Origin: DASWIP01 sp036397635
Lineage (GTDB): Bacteria > Actinomycetota > AC-67
Assembly: GCA_036397635.1 (NCBI GenBank)
Contig: DASWIP010000119.1
Coordinates: 1 to 43,407 of the forward strand
DNA: 43,407 nucleotides
Direction: 5' to 3'
Shown: in pieces, positions 1 to 8,575 of the stretch
How the letters are laid out: every line of letters begins with the position of its first letter
Position numbering within the stretch: the first letter of the stretch is position 1
Notes under the pieces: generated by a model
What the model was told of the DNA's origin: nothing
Seen by the model: only the letters and a program-made list of their open reading frames with translations
Databases searched by the model: none
Made by a program: the position numbers and the translations under genes

Positions 1-21
1 CTCGCCGTTGCCCTCCGGGAT

Positions 22-1470
22 CTACGAGATCGTGACGAGCCGGGACCAGATCTGCTGGATGCCCCCGTCCGTGTGGTCGATCCACATGCAGAGGAACCCC
101 TCGGGCACGCTGATGATGTTCCAGTAGTCCCCGCCGTCACGGCGCTGGGTCTTGAAGATGCTGGGCGCCGCGACTCCGAACCCATCGCTCGCAGCATCGT
201 CCGGAGTCGTTGCGGGCAGACCGTTGAGCAGGTTCGGCTCGCCCGCATAGTGCCCGGGGCCGAGCCACGAGGCGTCCGCCCCGCTTGATGCGATCTGCAG
301 GGGCGCGAGCCAGGTGTCTCCTTCGTCGAGCGAAGCCATGAACCAGACCTCTCGCTGAAGGCTCAGCTCGTCGGCGAGCACGATCTGCATGCCGAGATTC
401 CCTGCATCGTCCACGGTCAGCGCCGCTTGCAGGTCGCTGCAGTCGGTGCACGTCGGCGACCACGGGGCGGGCAGGGCCACAGGGCTGTACGTGGCTCCCC
501 GGTCGGTGCTTCGGAACAGCTTGGTCGTGTACCGGTCCTCGACCCACGTGGCGTACGACATGAACAGGTGCCCGTTGACCGGCGACACGGCGAGCGCCGG
601 GAAGTTGTGCTGCGGACCGACCGGGTAGAAGACCCCGTATCTCCCCTGCGGCGTGTCCTGTTCGACGCCCGGCCGGATGATGTATTGCCCGACGACGCTG
701 CGATGTTGCCACGTGTCTCCTCCGTCGAACGAGCTGACCGTCCCGACGGTCGCGAATCCGAGCGGACCCGCGAGGTTGATCCACAGGAGCGTGATGTCCC
801 CGTTCGGAGCCTCGACGAAGCCGTTGCAGTTGGCCTGCAGGTCGGTCCCGACCTTCGTGGGCGATTCCCACGTCTCGCCGCCGTCGCGCGAGCGGTGCAC
901 GACCAGGAACGGACCTTGTGGCGTCGACTCGATGACGCATACGTACACATGGCCGCGGCGGTCGGCGAGGAGCGAGAGCTTGTCGGTGTTGCGGAACGTC
1001 GCTCCGGCGAGGTTCGGCAGGGTCGTGTTCTCACTCCACGTCCCATCGACGCGGCGCGCGTACTCGCTCGGGACATAGGGCGCGGCGCTCAGTGCCGCGA
1101 ACTCGTTGTCGATGCATGCCAGATGCGTTCGTCCGTCGCCATCGATAGCCGTCCACGGGTCGAGGTGCGCATGTCCGTCCTGCATTCCGGGGATCGAACC
1201 GGTCGAAGACCACGCCGCCCCCGCGTCGAACGATTCGTAGACCACGCACCCGATGCCGCCCGCTTCGTGGTCGAGGTCGAACGTGGCGGTCACGAGGTGC
1301 CGCGGATCGTTCGGGTCGCGCGCGACCGAGAACTCGCCGAGGCGATGCCCGGCCTGCCCGACCCGCACCTGTGGCCCGGCAATCTGCAACGACGGTGCCG
1401 AGAAGGCCATCAGCGGCACGGCGACCAGGACAACCGCCACGGCCGCCCCAAACCGGTCCCTGCGAAACAT
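22..1470 (-). CDS. Secreted Asp-box (sialidase/BNR-fold) protein
   Basis: The 482-residue product starts with a signal peptide: basic MFRRDRF, then a hydrophobic run ending near AFSAP. The mature part carries about five Asp-box motifs of the S-x-D-x-G-x-T-W type (SFDAGAAW, SRDGGETW, SFDGGDTW, STDRGATY, SLDEGDTW). These are the hallmark of six-bladed sialidase/BNR beta-propellers. I chose the ATG at 1470 because the signal peptide begins there; an in-frame upstream extension to 1548 would bury it. Asp-boxes are structural, so the substrate could be a glycan or something else; I did not identify the sialidase arginine triad. It is exported and is divergently arranged with the regulator at 1588. 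Family is fairly sure, enzymatic activity is not. Confidence 0.8.
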   Translation of the reverse strand: MFRRDRFGAAVAVVLVAVPLMAFSAPSLQIAGPQVRVGQAGHRLGEFSVARDPNDPRHLVTATFDLDHEAGGIGCVVYESFDAGAAWSSTGSIPGMQDGHAHLDPWTAIDGDGRTHLACIDNEFAALSAAPYVPSEYARRVDGTWSENTTLPNLAGATFRNTDKLSLLADRRGHVYVCVIESTPQGPFLVVHRSRDGGETWESPTKVGTDLQANCNGFVEAPNGDITLLWINLAGPLGFATVGTVSSFDGGDTWQHRSVVGQYIIRPGVEQDTPQGRYGVFYPVGPQHNFPALAVSPVNGHLFMSYATWVEDRYTTKLFRSTDRGATYSPVALPAPWSPTCTDCSDLQAALTVDDAGNLGMQIVLADELSLQREVWFMASLDEGDTWLAPLQIASSGADASWLGPGHYAGEPNLLNGLPATTPDDAASDGFGVAAPSIFKTQRRDGGDYWNIISVPEGFLCMWIDHTDGGIQQIWSRLVTIS

Positions 1471-1511
1471 GCCGGACGTCTTCGACGGCGCAGGGATCAA
1501 CCCTCCGCCCA

Positions 1512-1551
1512 GGCATGGCATCATGATGCTGTGGCATGATACTGCCATGCC
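1512..1551. promoter_or_regulatory. Nested dyads between divergent genes, likely operator
   Basis: The spacer between the secreted Asp-box gene and the divergent regulator gene holds a perfect 9-bp inverted repeat, GGCATGGCA (1512-1520) and TGCCATGCC (1543-1551). Inside it are a perfect 12-bp palindrome GCATCATGATGC (1518-1529) and GGCA-N6-TGCC (1532-1545). Such symmetry between a regulator and its neighbour fits an operator, possibly for autoregulation. Binding by the 1588 product is inference. Confidence 0.5.
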
Positions 1552-1587
1552 CGGGCCATTGTCGGGGCCGTTACCGGGGCCGTCGCC

Positions 1588-2550
1588 ATGTTAGGGCCGC
1601 TCGGGCTGTCCGAAGCCGAGGAGTCCTGCTACCGCGCGCTGCTCGAGCATCAAGGCGCGACCGAGTCGGAGCTCGCCGCGGTGCTGGGGACCGGCCGCGC
1701 CGCGACGAGCGCCCTCCTGCGCGAACTCGAATCGAAGGGGCTCGTCAGCCGAACGCCGGGGCGCCGTCCGGCATACGTGCCCGCGCGACCGGACATCGCA
1801 TTGGACTCGTTGCTGCTGTCGCGGCGCGGCGAGCTCGACCGGGTCCGGGTCGAGATCGCCTCGTTGCTCGAGACCTACCGGCGCGGCATGCCGAAGGAGA
1901 TCGCTCAGCCGGTGGACCTGGTGACCGGCGAGGAAGCGATCCGCGAGCGGTGGGTGCAGGTGCAGCGAAGCGCGCACACGCAGGTGCGCCTCTTCGACAA
2001 GCCACCGTACGTCATGCCGCCCGGACGCCCGAACCCCGTCGAGCTGGAGCTGCTGGAACGTGGCGTCGCCTACCGCGTCATCTACGACCAAGCCTCGTTC
2101 GACGTGCCCGGGAAGCTCGACTCCGCGCGCGCGTGCGCACAACTCGGGGAAGTCGGGCGCGTCGTGGACGGGCTCCCGATGAAGCTGATCATCGCCGACC
2201 GCGACCTCGCGCTCACGCATGACATCCGCGAGCACGGGCTGGAGGACGCCGTGATCGTCCACCCCCATGCGCTGCTGCAGGCGCTCGACTATCTCTTCGA
2301 GGTCGTGTGGCGCCAGGCCGTGCCGCTTCCATTCGCGCGAGACGAGTCGGCGGGCGCGCACGATCCCGACGAGCAGGATCGCGCGATCCTTGCGCTGCTC
2401 GCCGCGGGCTCGAACGATGCCGCGATCGCACACCGCCTCGGGCTCGGGATTCGCACGGTCCGGCGCCGGCTCGCCGACATGGAGACCGCGACGAGCACGC
2501 GCACCCGCTTCCAGCTGGCCATCGCCGCGATCCGCCGCGGCTGGATCTGA
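1588..2550 (+). CDS. TrmB/LuxR-type transcriptional regulator
   Basis: This 320-residue protein has a winged helix-turn-helix at about residues 5-65, in the style of TrmB-like regulators: a helix pair around ESELAAVLGTGRAATSALLRE followed by a wing with RTPGRRPAYV. A middle sensing region follows. A second, LuxR-type HTH lies at about 255-315 (DEQDRAILALLAAG, then NDAAIAHRLGLGIRTVRRRL). Proteins with this architecture are common in actinobacteria as one-component regulators of unknown ligand. It is divergent from the secreted Asp-box gene and convergent with the nitrilase operon, so either could be its target; the dyads at 1512-1551 favour the spacer it shares with the Asp-box gene. The SD before the ATG is weak. 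Confidence 0.8.
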   Translation: MLGPLGLSEAEESCYRALLEHQGATESELAAVLGTGRAATSALLRELESKGLVSRTPGRRPAYVPARPDIALDSLLLSRRGELDRVRVEIASLLETYRRGMPKEIAQPVDLVTGEEAIRERWVQVQRSAHTQVRLFDKPPYVMPPGRPNPVELELLERGVAYRVIYDQASFDVPGKLDSARACAQLGEVGRVVDGLPMKLIIADRDLALTHDIREHGLEDAVIVHPHALLQALDYLFEVVWRQAVPLPFARDESAGAHDPDEQDRAILALLAAGSNDAAIAHRLGLGIRTVRRRLADMETATSTRTRFQLAIAAIRRGWI

Positions 2551-2614
2551 GCACCCGAGGCTCCGAGCGCCTTGCCCAACAGGTCGATGCAGGCGAACTC
2601 GATCGCCGCTTCGG

Positions 2615-2641
2615 AACCCGGTGCCGGGCGGCACCGGGGTT
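2615..2641. terminator. Hairpin between convergent genes
   Basis: A strong GC hairpin (AACCCGGTGCC, loop GGGC, GGCACCGGGGTT, one bulged G) sits in the 93-bp gap between the regulator ending at 2550 and the nitrilase ending at 2644. Its position suggests a shared bidirectional terminator. There is no long T-run, so efficiency is uncertain. Confidence 0.55.
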
Positions 2642-2643
2642 CT

Positions 2644-3612
2644 TCACGCATCCGCCTGCGCGCCGAGCGGCTCGCTCGTCGACGGAGTTGCGAACTTCAC
2701 AGGGCTACGAGGCGTGACGTCCACCTCGAGACGGAAGACATCCGGCCGCGCGTAGTGCCCGACGGGGTCGAACTCACGGCGCTGCGTACGGAGCCTCTCC
2801 ATGTCGAGCTCGGCGTAGAGGATGCCCTCCTGCTCCCGCAGCGGACCGGCGAGGATCTCGCCGTCGGGTCCGACGATCGCCGTGTTGCCGCGCGAAAGCC
2901 AGTCGTCCTCTCCACCCCACAACTCATCGCGCCGTGGAACGTCCTGGGCGATATCGCTCCCGCGCATGCAGATGTTGGTCCCGATCACGTACACGCGCCC
3001 CTCTTTCGCGATGTGGCGCAGCGTCGCGACCCAAGCGTCGCTGGCGTCCCAGGTGGGAGCGAGGAAGATCTCGACGCCCTGCGCGTACATGGCCGCACGC
3101 GCAAGCGGCATGTAGTTCTCCCAGCAGATGAGACCTCCGACGCGCGCGAATCCTGCATCGCAAACGGTGAGAGATGATCCGTCGCCGGTGCCCCATACGG
3201 TCCGCTCGCCGCCGGTCGGCATGAGCTTCCGGTGGCTGCCGGCGAGCGAGCCGTCGGGCGCGAAGTACAGGAAGGTGTTGTAGAGGGTTGCGCTCGCTCC
3301 GTCGCGCTCGTTCACGCCGACGGCCACCCATGCTCCCGCCGCCGCCGCGGCCTCCCCGAGACGGCCGGTCGCGGCGTCGTCGAGCGAGACCGATTGATCC
3401 CAGAGACGCCGGTACAACGCGCCGTCGCGCCACGCGGGCGTCCGCCATACCCACTCGGGGTAACCGGGCACGAATGCCTCTGGGAATACGACGAGGCTCG
3501 CGCCCTCGCGGGCCGCCTCGCCCACCAGGGTGCAGGCCTTGTCGATCGTGGCCTCCCGGTCGAGGAACACGGGCGCGGCCTGCACCGCGGCGACGAGGAT
3601 CGATGCGGGCAT
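2644..3612 (-). CDS. Nitrilase-superfamily carbon-nitrogen hydrolase
   Basis: The 322-residue protein shows the full Glu-Lys-Cys triad of the family: E45 in VVFPEAF, K129 in HRKLMPT and C163 in GLICWENY. The surrounding motifs and length (true nitrilases are usually 320-360 residues) fit branch-1 nitrilases, which hydrolyse nitriles to carboxylic acids and ammonia, rather than amidases. It is cytosolic. The ATG at 3612 has a strong SD (GAAGGAGG). It is the last gene of a compact minus-strand set with the SnoaL-like protein (27-bp gap) and the methyltransferase (21-bp gap). That suggests a shared pathway acting on a nitrile-bearing or cyanogenic compound, which is inference. A cyanide-hydrating relative cannot be excluded. 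Confidence 0.88.
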   Translation of the reverse strand: MPASILVAAVQAAPVFLDREATIDKACTLVGEAAREGASLVVFPEAFVPGYPEWVWRTPAWRDGALYRRLWDQSVSLDDAATGRLGEAAAAAGAWVAVGVNERDGASATLYNTFLYFAPDGSLAGSHRKLMPTGGERTVWGTGDGSSLTVCDAGFARVGGLICWENYMPLARAAMYAQGVEIFLAPTWDASDAWVATLRHIAKEGRVYVIGTNICMRGSDIAQDVPRRDELWGGEDDWLSRGNTAIVGPDGEILAGPLREQEGILYAELDMERLRTQRREFDPVGHYARPDVFRLEVDVTPRSPVKFATPSTSEPLGAQADA

Positions 3613-3639
3613 GTTGCCTCCTTCTCGACACGCCGGCCG

Positions 3640-4029
3640 TCAGACGCGGTGGCCGGCGGCCGCGATCTTCTCGAGCAGCGACTGCGGCCACCGTCCGCCG
3701 CACCAGTGCGCGTCCTCGACGATCCGGTCGCCTGCGACCGTGAACCGGTGGATGTGGTGACCCTTGTGGGGGACGCCGTCCTCGATCCAGGTCCGCGTGT
3801 ACTCGAGCAGCTCGCCGTCCGGCAGCGGCGTCCGGCGAACCTCCGAAAGCTCGGCGGGGTAGTCGAACCACTTCGCGTACTGCGCGCGCAGCTCGGGTGC
3901 GCCGTGGACCTGCAGGCGCCAGTCGGGCACCGTCGTGTCCGAGACGACCCCGTCGACGAAGACGTCGGCGTCGGCGAACCCCGCCGTCTGCACGGCATCG
4001 ACGAACCGGTCTACCGGGTTAGTGCTCAT
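3640..4029 (-). CDS. SnoaL-like / NTF2-fold small protein
   Basis: This 129-residue protein matches the size and pattern of the SnoaL/NTF2-like alpha+beta cone fold. An N-terminal helix (VDRFVDAVQTAGF) is followed by strands ending in paired aromatic and His residues (HIHRFTVAGDRIVEDAHW). Family members act as cyclases, isomerases or dehydratases on small hydrophobic substrates, or as binding proteins. The ATG at 4029 follows a strong SD (AAGGAAGGAG). It lies between a methyltransferase and a nitrilase with gaps of only 21 and 27 bp, so it is probably cotranscribed and works on the same substrate. No specific reaction can be assigned. Confidence 0.65.
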   Translation of the reverse strand: MSTNPVDRFVDAVQTAGFADADVFVDGVVSDTTVPDWRLQVHGAPELRAQYAKWFDYPAELSEVRRTPLPDGELLEYTRTWIEDGVPHKGHHIHRFTVAGDRIVEDAHWCGGRWPQSLLEKIAAAGHRV

Positions 4030-4050
4030 CCTTCGTCTCCTTCCTTGTGC

Positions 4051-5067
4051 TCACTTCGTACCGTGGATCACGACGTGGGTGGGCGTGACGTCGATGGAAC
4101 CGACGTCGTTGAATCCCGCGCCCTCGAGCAGCTCGACGAACCGGCTCGTCGGCAAGAGCTGGCATCCGATGTGGGCCTCGAACGCCTGGACGCCGCACAT
4201 CAGCCTGCCGGGCACGGTGCGCATGTCCTCCTCCCGCTCGGGGAACGGGAACTCGGACACCAGGAACGTGCCGCCCTCGTCCAGCGCGCGGTGCACACGC
4301 TCGATGGCCCGTTCGATGTCGCGCGCTTCGTGAAGGCTGATGTTGATGATCGCAAGGTCGTGGCCGCCCTCGATGTTGAGATCCTCCAGGAAGCTCTGCA
4401 CGAACGTGAACTGCTCGCCGACGCCTCGCTCCTTCATCTCCCGCTCGGCGGTCGAGAGGCTGTAGCGGTCGCAGTCGACCGCCGTGACCTGCGTCTTCGG
4501 GTACGCGGCCACCACCTTCGCCGGTCCGCGGCACACGCCGCAGGCGAGGTCGAGGAAGCGCGCGCCCCGCTCCAGCGACGCCTGAACCGACGGCAGCTTC
4601 GGAACGACCGAACCCAGCATGCGCCGGTAGTAGGTCTGGCCGTTCTCGCCCACCGCGTCGATCCATTCCGGATCGAAATCTCCCCACCACTCCCGCTCGC
4701 CCGTGCGGGCGAAGCTGCGCAGGTCGAGGAACGTCTCCCGCAACGCCACCAGGGTCTGTACGGCGCCCGCGGCGTACGCGGGCGCGTCGGGGTCGAGCAG
4801 CAGCGTGCCCATATGTTCGGCCAGCCGGTAGCGGCCGTCATCCTGATCCAGGACCTCGCCGGCGTACGCGGCGCGCAGCACAACCTTCGTGTAGAGCGGG
4901 TCGAGCTCGAGCGCCTTCGCCACATCGTCGGCCGTCGCGCCGTCGGCCCGCCCGGCGAGGTGCTCGAAGACCCCCAATCGCAGCCCGAGGTCGACCGCCC
5001 AGGTGGTCGCCACGCCCGACAAGGGCCCGAGGATCTTGCCTGCCTGCTCCGCGATCTCCGCCATCAC
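4051..5067 (-). CDS. SAM-dependent O-methyltransferase (two-domain)
   Basis: The 338-residue protein begins with a helical dimerization domain (about 1-110, containing LGLRLGVFEHLAG) typical of small-molecule O-methyltransferases. A Rossmann methyltransferase domain follows. The SAM-binding motif I is at about 171-183 (FLDLACGVCRGPAK), and the acidic residue after strand 2 is in TAVDCD. The usual GxG is altered to ACGVCRG, with two cysteines. A GTG at 5067 and an ATG at 5064 both lie behind AGGAGG; the GTG spacing is better. Relatives methylate phenols or hydroxylated polyenes in secondary metabolism. First gene of the methyltransferase-SnoaL-nitrilase operon; substrate unknown. Confidence 0.82.
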   Translation of the reverse strand: MMAEIAEQAGKILGPLSGVATTWAVDLGLRLGVFEHLAGRADGATADDVAKALELDPLYTKVVLRAAYAGEVLDQDDGRYRLAEHMGTLLLDPDAPAYAAGAVQTLVALRETFLDLRSFARTGEREWWGDFDPEWIDAVGENGQTYYRRMLGSVVPKLPSVQASLERGARFLDLACGVCRGPAKVVAAYPKTQVTAVDCDRYSLSTAEREMKERGVGEQFTFVQSFLEDLNIEGGHDLAIINISLHEARDIERAIERVHRALDEGGTFLVSEFPFPEREEDMRTVPGRLMCGVQAFEAHIGCQLLPTSRFVELLEGAGFNDVGSIDVTPTHVVIHGTK

Positions 5068-5159
5068 TCTGCCACCTCCTCAGCCTTTCTCGTGACCCGC
5101 CATCTCAGCGGGGACGACCGCTCTTCCATGAGAGGGGCGCGAGGCGGCGCCGCGCGATG

Positions 5160-8100
5160 CTAGGTGATCCCTTCCACCCGCCACGCGACCGGATGCTCGG
5201 GCATGTACGAGCAGAAGGTGCCCGTTCGGATCGAGACGCGGAGATGCCGGCCAAGCTCGGAGTGTTCCCGCTCGACCCGGTCGATGGCGGCGCGGATCCG
5301 CCAGGTCACGGCTTTGCGAGCGCGCTCGGGGGCGGAGGACACTTGGCGAGGTCGTCCCCCGAGACCGATCGCAGCCGATAGCTCCGCGGTGAGGAACTCG
5401 GCTTCCGCGCGGGCGCGCGCAGCCCGCTCGAGGTCGTTGTCCCCTTCGGCATCGTCGATCTCCTGCTGCAGATCTTCGAGTCGCGCACGATACGCGCGAC
5501 GCGCGTGGGGATCGACCGCGTCCCCGCCCCCTTGTGTGTCGGCGGCTCCCATCAGATCCAGGACGTGGGTCTCGCGCCCCGGCTGCGCGAGCAATGAGGC
5601 GATGTCGTGCAGACCCTTGACGTCTCGCAGGCGTACCGAACGGCCGGCGAAGCTGAGCGTCCAGAACTCGCCCTCCTGTCGGAAGACGCCTTCCTCGTCC
5701 GACACCGCCCGCGCTGCGACCGCGCCCCGGCCACCCGACCGCGCAGCGGCGATCTCGGAGAGCAGTCCCGGCATCCCGAGGCGGCTCGCTTCCGTCTCTG
5801 CGTCGTCGAGCAGCGACGCGGCCCTCCCGGCGTCGCCGGAGCCGCCGCGGGCCAGCAGCGCGCTCGCGAGCTCGCGGCGGTTGCGCGCCGCGAACGCGCG
5901 CGCGCCCAGGTGGACATGCTGTGCGAGCGCGCGGTCGAGACGCTCCACCGACGAGCCGGTATCGCCGAGTACGCCGTCGAGCAAACCGATCAGCCGCTCG
6001 GTCGATCCCTTACACGCTAGTCCCCGATCGATCACGACCCAACGATCCGCGTAAGCCTCGAGCAACCCCCGCAGATGCCCGGCGATCTGGCGGTGACCGG
6101 TCATCGCCGCCGCGTCGGCCGCGTGGGTCAGCGTGACGAGGAACACCGCGTCGCGAGGCACACCGGCGAAACCGTCTCCCCCGGCGCGTTCCAGGTCTGC
6201 CCGGGCGTCGTCGAGCCGGCCGGCGCGCGCCTCGGAGAACGCGAGCAGGGCCCGCCAGGCAGGGATGTCCGGATGAGCCTCGCTTCCTTCACGCGCGAGG
6301 GCGACGGTTTCGTCGAGCCGCGCCGGGTCGGCCTGCTCGGCCAGGATCATCACCTTCTGGACGCCGTGGATGGAACTCGCTCCGGGATCCTGGATCCGTT
6401 CCCCGATCACGAGCGCCTCGTCGGCGAGCACCTCGGCTTGATCGAACCGGCCGTCGATCAGCGCTTCCATCGCACGCCAGACCACCCCGTCGCGCAGGTG
6501 GATCGGCTGCCGGAGCCTGTCGGCGAGCACAGCGTGGCGGTGGATCTCGCCGCGCGCCTTGCTCAGATCGCCTCCCTCAACGAGATCGACCACCCGCCAG
6601 GAGCGCGCGCGCACCTCCAGATCGAGGTCGTCCAAACGGCGCGCGACCGCCGCCAGCTCGTCGGCGATGGCCATCCGCCCGGCAAGATCGTCGGGCCCCC
6701 AAAGCACGCGCTGCGCGGTGAGCGCGTCGGCCAGCGCGCGGTCGTCCCGCGCGGCGCGGGCGACCTCGACTCCCTCACGGCTGAGGGCATCCCGGTCCGC
6801 GTCCGAGACCGTGTAGTACTGCGCCTGCGCAAGACGCGCCAGCACCCGAGCCCGCAGGGACGCATCCTCCGCCTCACCAAGCCCATCGCGGGCCTCGTCC
6901 AACAGTTCGACAAGCTCTGGATCCACGCCCCACACCGGCGACGCGGAGCCGAGGCCAAGCGCGGCTGCCGCCAGCCGCTGCGAGTCGCCCACGTCGCGCG
7001 CCAGGGCGGCGGCCGCGCGGAACGCGTCCCGCGCCGCCTCGGTCTCACCTGCCCGCACCCGCGCGCGCCCAAGCGCCAGGTGTAGATCGCATCGCAGGTT
7101 CTCGCCGTCCGCCCCCGGCTCGAGGTCGAGCATGCCGAGCGCGCGCTCGAAATGCCGGGCGGCCTCCTCCCACGCCAGCGTGGCCATCGCTTGCTCGCCG
7201 GCCAGCTGCGCGTACCGGAGGGCTCGCCGGGCCTCCCCCAATGGCGCGGCCAGCACGTAGTGCAAGGCGATCGCGGCCAGGTGCTCTGGGGCGTCGCCGT
7301 GAAGCTCTTCGAGCACCTCGCCGGTTCGGCCATGCAGGGACGCCCGGCGCTCGGCGGACATCCCCTGGTAGAGGACTTCCCGGATCAGAGGGTGAGCGAA
7401 GCCGTAGCGCGCAGGCGCGTCGGGGATCCCGGCGGCGAGCCGGGCGCCGATCGCATGCTCGAGCGCGTCGAGCGCAACATGCCTTTCGATCCCCGCGACC
7501 CGCGCGACCGATCCGATCATGAACTCCTCGCCCTCCACGGCACCCACCTCGAGGATCGCCCGCGCCTCGGACGGCAGCCTGCCGAGCCGGCGCCCTATGA
7601 CCTCCCGAACACTCGCCGGCATGGCGCCGGTAGCCGACGGGTCATCAGCGAGCGTCTCGATCGAGCCGTCAACCCAGGCGAGCCGCACGAGCTCGCGGAC
7701 GAACAGCGGGTTCCCACCCGTCCGCCGGAGGACCGCATCGACGACATCCGGTTCGGGCTCGGCGCCGGTGGTGATCGCGATGACCCGGGCGACCTCGGCA
7801 CGCACCAAGCCCGACAGAGGGAGCCGCAACGCCATCCGGTCGAGATCCGCCAGCGCCGAGGCGAGCGGGTGCCCGCGGTCCACCTCGAGGTCGCGGAACA
7901 TGCCTACGACGAGCAGCCCCCCGCGGTGCAACTCGCCGGCCACGAACCGGAGCGCGAGGAGCGAAGATGTGTCCGCCCAGTGAAGATCATCGAGCACGAC
8001 CAGCATCGGCTGGTGCTCGGCCCCATGCAGCAGCGCGTCCGCGAGCGCGTCGAACAGCCGGAACCGAACCCGCTCGGCGTCCTCCGCCTTGGCCGCCCCC

Positions 8101-8468
8101 GAAGCGTCGCTCGCGTGCTCCGGGAGGAGCGGAGCAAGATCCAACGCTCGCGGGCCAACGAGATCGAGCGAGGTGACGCCGGTCTCGCGCATCCAGGCCC
8201 TCAAGACCTGCGTCCAGGGCCAGTAAGCCGGCGCGCCGCCGCCTTCCCAGCAGGTGCCCCACAGCACGAGCGTGTCGCGCGCGCGCGCACGCACGGCCAG
8301 CTCCCCGACGAGCCGCGTCTTGCCGATACCGGGGTCGCCGGTCACCAGAACCAAACTGCCCCGACCGCCCTCCGCCGCATCGAGCGCGGCGTCGAGCTCT
8401 GCGAGCGCGTGGGAACGGCCGACGAAGACGCTCGACGCCGGCGACTCCGGGCCTCGCTGCTCGATCAT
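5160..8468 (-). CDS. AAA-ATPase/TPR signalling regulator
   Basis: This 1102-residue protein has a P-loop ATPase module at the N-terminus. Walker A is GDPGIGKT (44-51) and Walker B lies in MLVVLDDLHWAD. A long alpha-helical, TPR-like region rich in Ala/Leu/Arg follows. The C-terminal domain, from about GEFWTLSFAGRSVRLRD to SIRTGTFCSYMPEHP, recurs at the end of large actinobacterial ATPase regulators, where a cyclase or LuxR HTH domain can occur in other members. None is present here. I took the ATG at 8468 because the P-loop domain starts right after it. The frame stays open upstream to 9356, but that stretch overlaps the hydrolase gene and has no domain. It likely acts as a STAND-type switch; the signal is unknown. 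Confidence 0.78.
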   Translation of the reverse strand: MIEQRGPESPASSVFVGRSHALAELDAALDAAEGGRGSLVLVTGDPGIGKTRLVGELAVRARARDTLVLWGTCWEGGGAPAYWPWTQVLRAWMRETGVTSLDLVGPRALDLAPLLPEHASDASGAAKAEDAERVRFRLFDALADALLHGAEHQPMLVVLDDLHWADTSSLLALRFVAGELHRGGLLVVGMFRDLEVDRGHPLASALADLDRMALRLPLSGLVRAEVARVIAITTGAEPEPDVVDAVLRRTGGNPLFVRELVRLAWVDGSIETLADDPSATGAMPASVREVIGRRLGRLPSEARAILEVGAVEGEEFMIGSVARVAGIERHVALDALEHAIGARLAAGIPDAPARYGFAHPLIREVLYQGMSAERRASLHGRTGEVLEELHGDAPEHLAAIALHYVLAAPLGEARRALRYAQLAGEQAMATLAWEEAARHFERALGMLDLEPGADGENLRCDLHLALGRARVRAGETEAARDAFRAAAALARDVGDSQRLAAAALGLGSASPVWGVDPELVELLDEARDGLGEAEDASLRARVLARLAQAQYYTVSDADRDALSREGVEVARAARDDRALADALTAQRVLWGPDDLAGRMAIADELAAVARRLDDLDLEVRARSWRVVDLVEGGDLSKARGEIHRHAVLADRLRQPIHLRDGVVWRAMEALIDGRFDQAEVLADEALVIGERIQDPGASSIHGVQKVMILAEQADPARLDETVALAREGSEAHPDIPAWRALLAFSEARAGRLDDARADLERAGGDGFAGVPRDAVFLVTLTHAADAAAMTGHRQIAGHLRGLLEAYADRWVVIDRGLACKGSTERLIGLLDGVLGDTGSSVERLDRALAQHVHLGARAFAARNRRELASALLARGGSGDAGRAASLLDDAETEASRLGMPGLLSEIAAARSGGRGAVAARAVSDEEGVFRQEGEFWTLSFAGRSVRLRDVKGLHDIASLLAQPGRETHVLDLMGAADTQGGGDAVDPHARRAYRARLEDLQQEIDDAEGDNDLERAARARAEAEFLTAELSAAIGLGGRPRQVSSAPERARKAVTWRIRAAIDRVEREHSELGRHLRVSIRTGTFCSYMPEHPVAWRVEGIT

Positions 8469-8527
8469 CCGCCCCGCCTTGGCCGCCGCTCGAAGCCGCG
8501 CACCATCCGAACAGGATAATCCCCTTC

Positions 8528-8564
8528 GGAACGTGCCCCGGGCTCCGCCTAGGAACGTGCCCCG
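8528..8564. repeat. Short direct repeat upstream of AAA-ATPase gene
   Basis: Two identical 13-bp copies of GGAACGTGCCCCG occur at 8528-8540 and 8552-8564, a 24-bp period, in the gap between the hydrolase end and the AAA-ATPase start. They resemble other AGGAA-containing intergenic repeats in this window (10584-10654, 27531-27543, 36490-36542). Confidence 0.6.
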
Positions 8565-8575
8565 TGCGCGACCTT

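Noticed and set aside
3232..5163. 643-codon open frame on the plus strand
   Set aside because: Antisense shadow of the nitrilase, SnoaL-like and methyltransferase genes; high GC leaves the opposite strand open, and the translation is Arg/Val/His-rich with no motif.
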